Assembly (NCBI GenBank): GCA_029747015.1
Contig: JAKOGI010000005.1
Coordinates: 2,814,191 to 2,878,190, forward strand
Reading direction: 5' to 3'
DNA from: Carnegiea gigantea
Taxonomy: Eukaryota > Streptophyta > Magnoliopsida > Caryophyllales > Cactaceae
DNA: 64,000 nucleotides
The notes below the pieces were generated by a model. The model worked only from the letters and a program-made list of their open reading frames with translations, had not been told where the DNA came from and did no database searches. Shown here in pieces: positions 48,916 to 59,875 of the stretch; within the stretch, counting starts at the first letter, position 1, and each line of letters begins with the position of its first letter. Position numbers and translations under genes: made by a program.

Positions 48916-48958
<43 letters not shown>
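48703..48958. repeat. Compound (TA)n(TG)n(TA)n microsatellite
   Basis: About 255 bp of TA repeats surround an uninterrupted TG run of about 17 units (48718-48752), followed by TATG/TACATA-type variants. It creates spurious open frames on both strands. Confidence 0.97.
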
Positions 48959-48961
<3 letters not shown>

Positions 48962-49084
48962 TGAATTGTTGATGGTGGGATAATAACTCAAAATTCAGAA
49001 CCCTTATTAAAACCCTAGCTAGTATGTACGTCTAAAACCCTCTACCTTCTCCATCTTCACAGCCAACCACGATTCTTCAAGACA

Positions 49085-50327
49085 ATGGCGGTGACTACGT
49101 CAGAGATAAGCAAATTAATTAGGGGCTTGTCCCTCGTTTCGGACCCAGAAAAAGAACCAGGGATTATAGACAAATATTTGCCACCGGAAGTGTGGACGTT
49201 GGTGCTGGTGAGACTTCCGGTGCGAACCCTCCTTCGATTAAGGTGCGTTTGCAAGGTGCTCTATCATTGATGACCCTCATTTTGTGTCTCTTCATCTAAC
49301 CCTCTTCAACAACAACAGCAACAACAAAAACAACGAAAGTTGTCGCCTTTTATTGGTTGCAACGAAAAGGGATGACGACGATGGTGAAAACACAAAATTA
49401 ATTGTTGACATTGGGGAGATTGTTTCTGGTAGTTGGCATCAAGAATCTGCTAAGTGGGTGTTAGATAGTTCAATTGGTAAAGTCTCTAAGAGTTGTTTAC
49501 GAGTGTTGGGCTTTAGCCAGGGCATGCTTCTGATGGAACGATGGACCACACATAGATCTTGTGGCAGTCGGGTATTCCTTCTTAAGTTATGGAATCCAAT
49601 AACGAGGAAGTCTGTAGAAATCCCTGTGCCTATCTTATCTGACTTTTCCAGCTTCAATGCTGGTGTCGGATTTGATCCTTTGAGTCATGATGTCAAGGTG
49701 GTCGTCATTATTGATCCCACTGGCCACATTGTGGCGATCTACTCACTGAGCTCGGGCACTTGGAGGACCAAGAACATGGATGTAACACGCAGTTGGTACT
49801 ACATGGCCAGGCCCCTCGTCTCTGGAAGGGCTCTGCGCTGGCTAGCAGGTGTCGCTCCTAGGGTTACGCCAACCCATATTGCTTCGTTTCACTTGGATAC
49901 CGAGACATTCACCTTCACAGCATTGCCTACCAAAGGAGAAATGATTTTTCCCTTGCTTGTTGATGAATCGTTTGCCGTTATCGATATTCCTAACCGTTCT
50001 AACTTACCCTGCCATATACGGGTTATGCAACATGAGCAAGAGCCCTACTCATGGACTAGATGGTACTCATCATATATGCCCTTGCCTGCCTACCACAAGC
50101 TCAAAAGGTTGCGATTTCAATCCAAGTGTGCGGAGATATTCATTGAGAGGGCCACCAATCGTTTAATTGTGATCGAACGTAACATGGTGAATTCTTATAA
50201 ACTTACGAATGATGGCGTTAAGTGTTTAGGAACCTGCTATGCTCCTTATTCTGCAGAAAGCCTATTGTTGCTGACTCCTCATGTTGAGAGCCTATTGTTG
50301 CACCAAGGACTGAGGTTTACTCCCTAA
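49085..50327 (+). pseudogene. F-box/FBA gene with a frameshift in the F-box
   Basis: It starts at ATG (MAVTTSEIS). The F-box begins normally (YLPPEVWTLVLVRLPVRTLL, then RLRCVCK) but shifts frame directly after CVCK near 49253, giving a stop at 49267. The rest (CSIIDDPHFVSLHL onward to 50327) is open in the next frame. Compared with the CKSWRAIID of the neighbour, the lesion equals a loss of five bases around the SW codons. The FBA part is complete (LWNPITRKSVEIP, VGFDPLSHDVKVVV, IYSLSSGTWR, FHLDTETFTF, SFAVIDI). It is probably a young pseudogene; an assembly error remains possible. A downstream start at 49284 would give an FBA-only protein. Confidence 0.78.
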
Positions 50328-51082
50328 GTATATATATACCTAGCAAATAGGTTATTTGGCTTGGATATGCATGGGTTGGCCTAATTTTTGGCTTAGGATA
50401 TGTTTAGGTCAATGATACGATAATTTCACATTTAGTTCAGCTTCGGTTATGTTTAGTTTAAGATTGATAGTTGGAAGTTGTCAAATAGAGGATTTTGGTG
50501 TTGATGAGAATGTGATCTATATGAATAGTCATGGTGACAGTTCAATGTTGCCCACAGGGTTTGATGGATTAGCAAAGTTATGATGTCTCCCCAAGTAGGC
50601 TCCTATTTTGTAAAAAAGACAAATCTTGATTAGTACGTTTTCTTTTTTCTTCAACCAAAATATTTGCAGAAAGACAAAATCAAACCACAACAATAATACT
50701 ACTCAATGTAGATCTGATCATCGAGATAGTGTTTCAAAAGATTAAAATGTAAGCAACTTTATCAATCCCTATACATTTGAGTTCGCTGTAGAGATTCAAT
50801 CTTGTTTTCATTTTTAAGTATTCCCTGTAGCTACTCTGCTCAAATTAAGAAGGAAGATAATTTTTAAAAGAAGCAAACATAATGACAAATACATATTAAT
50901 TGTCCACAAAGTTTTTAAAAAAAGAAAAAACAATTACAGGTAGTGTTATATTATACCTCAAGCACCCTGGATGGCCAGTCATCTTATACAGCACTTTCAT
51001 AGCTGCACCTTTCGTGTCTCTGCAGTGTCTTGGGCATGCTGCTCTGCGGTGATATTTAAATCTGCAGAACAGTGCATATATA
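50328..51082. other. Intergenic DNA upstream of the tRNA gene
   Basis: No gene is seen. TATATAT lies immediately before the tRNA (about 51077-51083). Confidence 0.5.
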
Positions 51083-51154
51083 TCCGTTGTAGTCTAGGTG
51101 GTTAGGATACTCGGCTCTCACCCGAGAGACCCGGGTTCAAGTCCCGGCAACGGA
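51083..51154 (+). tRNA. tRNA-Glu (anticodon CTC)
   Basis: A 72-nt cloverleaf with acceptor stem TCCGTTG/CAACGGA. The anticodon stem is CTCGG/CCGAG (51110-51114, 51122-51126) with loop CTCTCAC, anticodon CTC at 51117-51119. The T arm is CCGGG-TTCAAGT-CCCGG. A-box and B-box (GGTTCAAGTCC) are present, followed by a T run (51157-51161) as Pol III terminator. It has no encoded CCA and no intron, as in plant nuclear tRNA-Glu genes. Confidence 0.96.
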
Positions 51155-51165
51155 ATTTTTTCCTC

Positions 51166-51272
51166 TCCTAATTTTGTCTCTCATGTGAATTTCTGTGTTT
51201 TTAATCAGCATGGAATCCTTTCCTAATTTTGTCCCTCATGTGAATTTCTGTGTTTTTAATCAGCATGGAATC
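51166..51272. repeat. Tandem duplication, 55-bp unit, after the tRNA
   Basis: Two nearly identical copies (TCCTAATTTTGTCTCTCATG... at 51166 and TCCTAATTTTGTCCCTCATG... at 51221) follow the tRNA terminator. Confidence 0.9.
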
Positions 51273-51687
51273 TGTAGTCAATTGGTCATCCATGTTTTGG
51301 CACATTTTATGACAAGCATGAGCAGATAACAGTATATAAAATCAAGATCAGCGTAACTACATAATTCATGGTTTAAATAAAACTTATATCAATAAAACTC
51401 GCTGATGTTACCCTTTCACCCAAAAAAAAAAATAATAATAATAATCTTGCATGACTCCTAGACCCAACAGCTGGCAGAGTACAAAATCAAGTCGTACTAT
51501 GAGTCTAAACTTCCATCGTCAATATTGGAACGTTCAAATAAATTAAAATTGACCTAACTCTTGCGTGACGAGGAGTTTCCTAGCTTGAATAGGACCTGTT
51601 ACTTGAATAGGGTTTATAATTATAAGTAGTACAAAACCCTAAACCTTGGCTACCTTCTCAACGAAAGAGAGACAACAAACGCACACT

Positions 51688-52575
51688 ACCTGCCCCTTGA
51701 GTTATGGACACAGGTTCTGGGGAGGGTTCCCTTATTAGAATGAGATGGGTGTGCAAGTCGTGCCAAGGGTTTGATGTTGATCAAGCGAGCTCCGCCTTAT
51801 AGGTCGGAATTATGGAAAACACTTCAACAACGAAATCTTTGTAATCCCTACTCCCCAAATAAATCCCGCTCTGGTCGTTGGAAATTTGCCTTTGGATTTG
51901 ATCCTTCGAGTAACGATTATCATCATGAGGTCGCCCTTAAAGTTGTGGCTGTCCCGAATCTGTTTGTTCTTAGATCAGTAGAAAATTTGGCCATCTATTC
52001 ACTTCAATCTGGATCATGGAGGACCAGGAACATGAACATGGACTCAGAGTATGAGATATATTTGAAATGGACACCCCTTCTCCATGAGGGGGCTCTTTAC
52101 TGGCTAGCCTGGCATCGTCATGCTCACAGGGACAACTCTTATCGTCGTGGACTCCGGCCTACCCGGCCATATGGGTTCGTTTCACTCGGGGTCCGAAGAA
52201 TTTGAATTTATAGAATTGCCGAATTTTGAAGATTGCTATCATGGAGTAGTGCATAGATTTTCCTTCCTTTTGGGTGAATCAATCACGATTTTTGGCATCA
52301 CTCGTTCACATAGGTGCATTTGGGTCATGCAAAAGGATGGAGATCAAGTGTCATGGACTACTAAATGGTACTTAATCGACCCCATGCCCTTTCGTATTTA
52401 CAGATTTTTAAAATCTGCATTGACTTCTCCTTTGCATGGCATGCTCCTTGTTGAGAACACCGGTGCACTTCTACTGATGTGCATGGAAAAAAATAAAGGA
52501 TTGTATGGCCTTCAGAGCCACAGGATCGAAAGTTTGACACCATCCTCCGGCGATTTTGAGTATCCATATATATAA
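51688..52575 (+). pseudogene. F-box/FBA pseudogene
   Basis: It starts inside an F-box-like stretch (YLPLELWTQVLGRVP), then frame breaks with a VCKSC remnant near 51750. An FBA part follows in one frame (FGFDPSSND, IYSLQSGSWRTRNM, EGALYWLAWH) to about 52205. After another shift it continues in a second frame (FIELPNFED, LLGESITIFGI, CIWVMQKDG) to 52575. The region between the F-box and the FBA is shortened. No start codon or complete F-box remains. It belongs to the same family as 45054-46259. Confidence 0.8.
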
Positions 52576-55500
52576 CGTTTATGACCCGGTATGTCGAGAG
52601 CTTGGTGTTGCACAAGAAATTTGATGGTTGTATTTCTTGAACATCCTCATAAGTATAATATCTTACCAAATTAAGTAGACTTTATGCACCGTCATTGTTA
52701 TCAATTCACTGTCAATAAAATTATTTGCATCTAATCTCTCGCAATCCTTTTTGTTATCAAATTTAGTATATATACATTTTTAGTGAATTTGTGGAGTCTT
52801 CTGCAATTGATAATCATAAGTGTGCTTTATTTGTTGACAATGATTTGGGCTTGATTATGCTTATGGGCATCATCAAAGTCCACTAACTGCCCGGGGTAGA
52901 GGGTGCATACAAGGCTTAAATTGACAAGACCCCAGACAACCAGCAGAGCACTACTAGTAAGCTGTTGTAATTGCCAGTATCTAATTTCTTCGTTATCAAG
53001 CCAAAATTAATAGTTTCTTTTTTTGAGGAAAAAAAAATACTTCCTTCTTACTTATTGCTTTAATTTGGAATATATAATAGTGGGGTCATCCTATATTAAC
53101 AAATTAAGAGATCTTGAGCATATATATATAAGCTAGTGAGTTACTCATTCTATTGCCAATTAATTTTTCATGTCGTAATCTCACTTGTATTATATGCATA
53201 GCTCCTTTGGTTATGACCCCATTAATATAAAATTTAGCGATTTAGGTCCTATTCGGCAAAATTAGTTATTTAGGTAGTGGATAGCGGTTCAAGTAGCAGA
53301 TAACTGTTTAAATAGCGGATAGCGTTTCTAATCTAGCTGTTAATGAATAACTGTTTAGATGAACGGTTGAAACTAATGTGTTTGGTAAATTTAGCTGATA
53401 AACTAGCTGATTAATGTAAATTGACATAAAATAATATAGATAATTTCCAAAGATATTAACATATCTATAATTTATTTCATTTTTTTCTTCATTGAAGTAG
53501 TTGAAAAGATACTATTCATCATGATGACTTTAAATTACATATTGTTTTAATTTTTTTTTTAAATAAAATCTTAATGAATACTTCAGATGACACATGTCAC
53601 GACCGCAGCATTTGGACTCACTTTTATATATATGCTAGTGTTAGACCCATACTTCGCATGGATTGTTAGAATTTTTTTGTTGAACAAATCTCGACGTGAT
53701 GAATCAACATATTTATATAAATAAATTGTTGGGCAAAACTCTTGCTCATGTCTTCCAAAATAAATTAATATTTTGATAAATATAGTCTATAAGTCCTTTT
53801 TTTTTTGTAAATAACTAAAGCATACACAGTTAAATTCATGGTACTGTTCAATCTAGTTCATGAAAAAAGTAATTTTAATTATGCTTATTTGTAACTAATT
53901 ATTTGAAATATTTAATGATTTCATGTTTAGTTTAATTGTGAAGGTACCAATCCCATCGATTTATACTAACTCTTGAAATACTACTTGCATCCATTCCAAT
54001 TATTCTTGAATTACTATATATTTACTAAATGACATCGCCTATGTTATTGCTATTAATCAAAGTATCACCCATAAAAAAATTAAACTATCTCTTAGTTACA
54101 AAGTTTCATTAAAAAAAGTGGATCCATGCATACATAATAAGTTAAAAGAAGCAACCTCAGCTATACAAATATCCAGTAAGTACAAAAGTTTCATTTAAAA
54201 AATTCAAAATTCATCAATTAATATCATCAAAATGCTAATTAAGGAGAATCAAAGAGTTCATAGTCATTTTACACATTCTTAATTAGCATTAGGATTATCA
54301 CTAAAACTAAAACCTTTTCTTTGCCAACCTAAAATGTTTGTAAATATATATTATGAAGTACAATAAAATAGTTATTTTCAATCCTAGAGCATAATTTTTC
54401 AGGATGTCAGACTTGGCCTATTACTCCTAGAGCATATCTTCGTAAGACTTTCTTTTTATGCGGGGAGAAAAGTTAAAATATTGAAACTAATCCATGCAAA
54501 ATAGGTTAAAAGAAGAAGCCTCAGTTACAAATATTGATCAGTTACAAAAGTTTGATTAAAAAAATTGAAGTGTTATCAATCAATATCATCAAAATGGTAA
54601 AAAGAATCAAAGAGCTAATAGTTATTTTATCCATTCTCGAAAACTAACATTAAGACTAAAACTTAAACTTTTTTTTGGGCGAACTAAATATTCGTAAATA
54701 TATATTAATGAAACTATGATAAAATAATTAGTTAAGATCAAAATTTTTTAAAATAATGAATATTTTTGACCCACGATTTACCATTTTTTATATTTATAAT
54801 ATTAAGATTATGAATATAGAATTTGTACATGTTCTAAGAAGAGACCAATTCTTTTTTTTTAAAAAAAAGAAAAATTAGAACACAAAATTAGAATTGTAAT
54901 TTTAAGCACTTTTTGAATACCAAATTAAACCTATAAGTTGAATGCCTACATTAATTTTACCTAGTTACTTTTGCTAATAAGTCTTAATTAATGCCTTAAT
55001 CATTATTTCAAAAAAGAAAAAAGAAAAAATTACTTATATCCAATGAGTGATTGTCAAGTGTCTAAATATTGTGTGATCACTCAATTTTAAATATTGTTAA
55101 ATAGATAGATAGATACTAGTGTTATACCATTGCGATGCAAAGACATTAGTCAATTTTTATTTTAATATTATTAGTATAAATAATTAATAAAAATATATTA
55201 TTGTTAAAGTAGATTAACAATTTCATAATAACATAATTATTGTTTTCTTGTTGTTTTTATTTAAAATCACTCTAAATTGCTTTTGTTTTCATATGATAAT
55301 GATGTACCATTTACCATTTTTTTATGATTCTTAAACACGTCAGACGTCTAATTAATTTTGATGGATATTATTTAGTAGTTAAATGGACTATATTTTAATT
55401 TAACTTAATTGCATGAAAATTACATTACAATCTTACAGATTATTCTACATAAGATATATAAAAAGTCACTTTTCAATCCTAGATGAATATTCATGTAGGC

Positions 55501-55972
55501 AACTAATCTAACACAACCTTTATAAATGTTGTCCTATATATCATTCATAAATTGTCCTATGTGATTAAATTGTTATATGGTAATAAGCTCTTACTGATTT
55601 ACAACGACCTCAAGATCTAACCTTAATAAATTAATAAGTAGTAACAATGAAATTAAGATAAAATTTTATTCTCTTATCTAATTCTATTGTTTTAATATGA
55701 AAAATAAAATGAATCAATTTGAAATATTAAAAAAAAAAAACAATTATTGCTCACCAAGTTAAATATATGAGGACTTACTCAAAAAATAAAATAAGCTCGG
55801 ACTTTAAAACCATGCAATAAATAATTAAGTTAATAACATATAATAAAATCTAATTAATAGCATTAATATTGATTAACATATCTCAACTAATATTTACCAA
55901 TTATAATTTTCCAAGTCATTGTTTTGTGCCACATAAGATGCTCCATGTCATTCATACATTATTTGTATCCAC

Positions 55973-55977
<5 letters not shown>
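52576..55977. other. Long AT-rich gene-free stretch
   Basis: There is no supportable gene on either strand. 53245-53430 has repeated AGCGGATAGCGG/TAGCTGATAAACTAGCTG motifs like a decayed MITE. A divergent tandem repeat lies at 54110-54745. Two stretches (about 53633-53665 and 55117-55140) share CTAGTGTTA.ACC and CGCATGG/CGATGC wording seen at many plant transposon edges; I cannot assign a family. Confidence 0.5.
54110..54745. repeat. Divergent tandem duplication, period about 370 bp
   Basis: Two blocks share, in order: AGTTAAAAGAAG, CCTCAG, ACAAAAGTTT, ATCAA..AATATCATCAAAATG, GAATCAAAGAG and GTAAATATATATTA. They begin near 54125 and 54490. Confidence 0.6.
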
Positions 55978-55978
<1 letters not shown>

Positions 55979-56029
<51 letters not shown>

Positions 56030-56041
56030 ATATATATATGA
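55979..56041. repeat. (AT)n microsatellite followed by GATATGAT repeats
   Basis: A long AT run passes into ATGATATGATG repeats, which continue to about 56090. Confidence 0.9.
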
Positions 56042-56535
56042 TGATATGATGATATGATGATGTGATATGATATATGATGATATGATGTGTGTGTCTAATT
56101 TACCAATCTCCCCCAAAAAGAAAAAAAAACTTAGGTACCCATACTAAATTCAAGAGGCCTCAACCTTCTTTTCCGCTCCTTCTATTCGCTTCTTCCACAG
56201 TGAGAAAGTATTTTAGGATTGGACGTTTTGTTTATTCATAGTGATTAGGCTTAACCTCTAGGTAACAAAACGATGGTGGGCTTGACTTGAAAAAAGAAAA
56301 AGCTTTATTACGAATACTTGGGAAATAGCCTACTTCCAAATTGTGACGTCGGTATCTCCAATGGTTGCCTCGCGAGTCAAAACGGAGGAAAGAGAAAGGC
56401 GTGAGGCAAGGTGGAGTGCTCCACTGGTCAACTCGCGGCAACTGGCTCACGGGGAGGCTCGCGCGCGGGTGAGAGTTGGCTCCCATGAGCCATGTGATTG
56501 CTTTTGGATTTTTTTAATATTTTTTGATTAATTTT

Positions 56536-57970
56536 TGTTGAACGGTAAATTTACCCATTTTACGTGCTTCTTCACCCACCTTTTACTCGTATAATAACTT
56601 AATTCTTTAGGATTTTACCTTGTTTTATTTGTGTCTTGTAGGAAATGACTCCAAATCAAACAAACGCTGCGGAAAGGGACGAAGATGGGACAAAACGATG
56701 AAAATCAGCGAAAACAGGCGAGAAGCAGCAGCGAAGGACGGTGCACGGCCGACCTGCAGGTCGGCACGGCCGTGCACCGGTGGCCGAAGCCACGCACGGC
56801 CAGACGCACGGCCGTGCGTTCTGACCGTGCGTGGTGGCGCCCGGCCGGCCGTGCGTGGTGGCGCCCGGCCGGCCGTGCGTCCCGGCACGGCCGTGCGTCG
56901 GGCCTGGATTCGCGATAAATCCCCTTTTCGGGCGTCTGTTCGGGGGTTCGTTCGTTTTGTCGTTTGGGGCTTTGCTCTGGCGATTTTCTAGGTTAGTTTA
57001 GGGTAGATTTTAGTTAATAAGGGAGATTAGTTTAGGATTGAAGATTGTAACATTGGATTCAACCTTTGGATTTCAAATTCCTTCATCAATTCAAGACTAA
57101 GTTTTCTCCCCCTTTTCTCTATTTATTTCATTGTTGTTCTTGTTTGTGTTTTGTTGTTTTAATTCTTGTATTTACTTTGTTTAGTTTGTATGTTTAGTTT
57201 TTGTTGTTAATTTATGTTATTTACTTGTTTAGATTCGTTTTAATTCATTTCCTTTGCTTTGTTCTTCATGTTCTTGGTCTTGTTGGTTAGTTTAGGTTTT
57301 GATGTGTTCTTGATGTTTTGTTGGTAGATTGTGTTGGCTTGGGTTGTGATTAGCCTCTTGATGGCTAACTAATCTTGTATTTGGCCTAACCATACTCAAT
57401 CCATGCTTAGAACCTAGAGTTTTCCTTCACGCCCGCCAAGTGTTCGATGAAATGCCTGAGAGGGTTTTCATCCATATTTTTGGGCGATTGACTTATGCTG
57501 AGAGGTGAGGTCAATTTGCTAGTGTGGGAGAGAGAATGGTTGAGTTCGGGACATGAGAATAGTATCCGAATCGAGCTAGGTCCGGGGTTGCTAGTTTTGT
57601 GGTCTAGTTGGGCTAACCCCATGAGAATAGGCGGTTAGACTAACTAGACTAGCTCATGACCCTTGAGAGAGGGCTTGAGTGGTCTTTGATGGTGCAACCG
57701 ACCATCTCTTGTTCGTAGCGTGGTTTGGGTAGGTTAGGACTCATCTTGGTTAGTTAGTTTATCCATTGGTAAAATCACAACTCCAAGTCGTTTGTTTCTG
57801 TGTTTAAAACGTAGTTTAGTCCTTCACCCTTCGATCCTGCCTAACTTGAGACGCTTTAGTTAGCTCTAGTAGTTGGAAACACAATTCCCTGCGGACGACA
57901 CCCCAAGTACTCAACGATACACCTTGCACTTGGGGTTTATAAATATTAAAACTCTGTTTTTCTTACAACA
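56536..57970 (+). mobile_element. Solo LTR (1435 bp)
   Basis: It begins TGTTGAACGG and ends CTTACAACA, with near-inverted outer bases, and is flanked by the perfect 5-bp duplication ATTTT (56531-56535, 57971-57975). There is no primer site or coding domain. The 3' part has the CCCTGCGGACGACACCCC-type stretch common near the ends of large Ty3/Gypsy LTRs. The orientation is inferred from that. It carries the GC-rich palindromic block at 56741-56910. Confidence 0.8.
56741..56910. repeat. GC-rich palindromic block (GCACGGCCGTGC family)
   Basis: About 170 bases are made of overlapping GCACGGCCGTGC-type palindromes. The set includes two exact tandem copies of GTGCGTGGTGGCGCCCGGCC and a CGACCTGCAGGTCG palindrome. 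It stands out sharply from the AT-rich surroundings. It is expected to fold into strong hairpins and is dense in CpG. Confidence 0.9.
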
Positions 57971-58165
57971 ATTTTTCTTTTTTTAAATTTTAAAAATAAG
58001 GTTGTGTGTAATAGAGTGGGTTTATGGGTATTATTTGGTTTGGTGAGTTAAAGTGTTGAACCTTTTATTGGAGAGATAGAGGCTTGTGAGCCAATAAGTT
58101 GGATCACAAGCTGATGTAATAAAGGTAGATCCCCACCGCTGAGTCAAAAAAATGACTCACCACTA

Positions 58166-58906
58166 GGAATGCTCTAGTATAACACCAAGTATCTATCAAA
58201 AATATTTGTTTTGTGATTAAATTAAGGTCCACCTATATATGTAATGAAGATTTTTATAGGAGAAAATTCTAAAAGTCCTCTAAAGTTGTGCCTGAATAGC
58301 CACCTCCATTTCTGATTGTTCAACTAAGAAGAGAATTGCTATTTGCAACTGATTGGGATATTTAGGACTCATCCCATGGCAACGCAATACGTGGTGCTAG
58401 CCAAGTAAACTTGAGGTGGGAGTAGCCTACAAGGAAGAAGGAATAATGCTAGAGGGGTAAAATGGTAAACACCCCCTATCTGATTAAGAAATTACCACTT
58501 TGCCCTTAAATTTGAATCCTAAGGCTATAAATACGCCCAAAACTTGCTCTTTGATGGGGACTTTTTCACAATTCAGGATGTGACTAGCTCCTTATATACT
58601 TGCACAAAATAGTAAACTCTCTCTTTCGCTGTTCTTTTCTCTCTTTTTGCTACTTTACTTTATTCTAAGACTTACTTGAGCGTCAGAGGGACCTTCCTTG
58701 GAAAAAACACTCTGGATCGATCTTTGTGCATGTCGTCAAAGTATGGACACTTCAGCTCGTGCAATTAAGCGACACATGAGCCAAATATAAATCTGGTTTC
58801 ACCACCACTCACTTAAGTTTCTTCCAAAACAGCAACAATTACCTCAACTCGTGAAAGCCATTAATTTGAGGGGAAGCGGAGAGCTACAAAGTGACAAACA
58901 ACAATT
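58166..58906. other. Intergenic DNA with a possible LTR relic
   Basis: 58320-58740 has an LTR-like layout: CTATAAATACGCCC as TATA region (about 58524-58537), a C/T-rich leader, then GACTTGAGCGTCAGAGGG (about 58671-58688), a phrase often seen in plant Gypsy LTRs. I could not find matching ends or a duplication. No gene is seen. Confidence 0.4.
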
Positions 58907-59421
58907 ATGGACATATATTTGCCCCAAAAAATATGGAGGGAGGTCCTCACGAAACTTTTAGTGAAAACCCTCTTGATAGTAAGGTGTGTTTGTAAGTCAC
59001 GGCGGTCCATCATCGATGAACCTGCTTTTGCTTTTTTGCATCTTACCCTTTTCAACAACCACCTCAAAGATAGTCATGAACAACTCATAACTGTAGACTC
59101 TGCAAGTATTATTCATAACACTGCAGCAACGAGAGTAGGTGTTCGTCAGATTATTTGTACGTACTAATGATACTGTTCTCTATGACCCTGGTTAGAGAGT
59201 TCTCATGAAGTACTTATAAGAAGTTGGATTGAAGAAATTTTAGGTTCAGATAATGGTGTCTTCTTGATCGAGGTCAAGGTAGCCATGGATGATGATCATC
59301 AATTGGAGTTGTGGAATCCTTGGACAAGAAAGTCCCTACCACTCCTAAGAAGTTCAATTCATCCTCGTGCTCCAATCTTCAAGTCTCTTGTTGCTTTGGG
59401 TTTAAACCTTCTAGTAATTAA
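58907..59421 (+). pseudogene. F-box/FBA pseudogene, 5' part
   Basis: It starts at ATG (MDIYLPQKIWREVLTKLL). F-box residues VKTLLIVRCVCKS and RSIIDEPAF are recognisable, followed by HLTLFNN. The frame ends at 59167. After indels it resumes as LELWNPWTRKSLPLLR and SLVALGL up to 59416, where the retrotransposon array interrupts it. The continuation is at 63694. The gene already carries lesions outside the insertion. Confidence 0.75.
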
Positions 59422-59875
59422 TGTTAGGATCGGTTAGGAATTAAATGAACAACAAAGAAATCACAAGTACGATAATAATAGCAAGACAGAGAAAAACAAA
59501 CACAAATTAACACCAAGAATTTACGTGGAAACCCGAAACTGGAGAAAACCACGGACGGCGATGAGCAAATAATCCACTGTAAAGATGGGAGAGTACAAAA
59601 CTGATCTCAGAGCGACGTGCTATAAGAAGAGATCAGAAAGCGATTACAAATCACTCAAAACGCTCTCTCACAAAAATAGGAATAGTAGAACTTAAACTCT
59701 TATGGATGCTTGTGTTTTGTGTTATTGGGATGATTATTAGAGGCCAGGCTAGGCCCTTTATATAAGATTTAGAGGTATCAGGATACAAAACCCTAGGAGT
59801 AACCCTAGCCGCCAATAACCTAAACTCCTTGAATCCCGTGATGGATAAAACGATTTTGGGCCATTAAACCCAATA
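59422..59875 (-). repeat. LTR 1 of the tandem array
   Basis: 454 bp, TGTTAGGATCGG to CCCAATA. The TATA-like TATATAAAGGG is on the minus strand near 59755-59765. Confidence 0.9.

Larger units (their letters stand above)
56340..58165. mobile_element. Non-autonomous DNA element split by a solo LTR
   Basis: The right part (57976-58165) resembles the right part of the MITE at 41989-42543: AAGGTTGTGTGT, GAGTGGGTTTAT, and the end ACTAGGAATGCTCTA versus ACTGGGAATGCTCTA. The left part ends at 56535. The left end may be GGTATCTCCAATGG near 56350, which is weakly inverted to the right end. No clean TWA duplication is found, so the outer limits are tentative. Confidence 0.45.

Noticed and set aside
48613..48991. 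Long open frames on both strands rich in Ile, Tyr, His, Cys and Val
   Set aside because: They are translations of the TA/TG microsatellite; no start context, domain or codon signal.
56620..56991. 123-codon and 87-codon frames rich in Arg, Ala, Gly and Pro
   Set aside because: They arise from the GC-rich palindromic block inside a solo LTR; overlapping frames on both strands are equally open.
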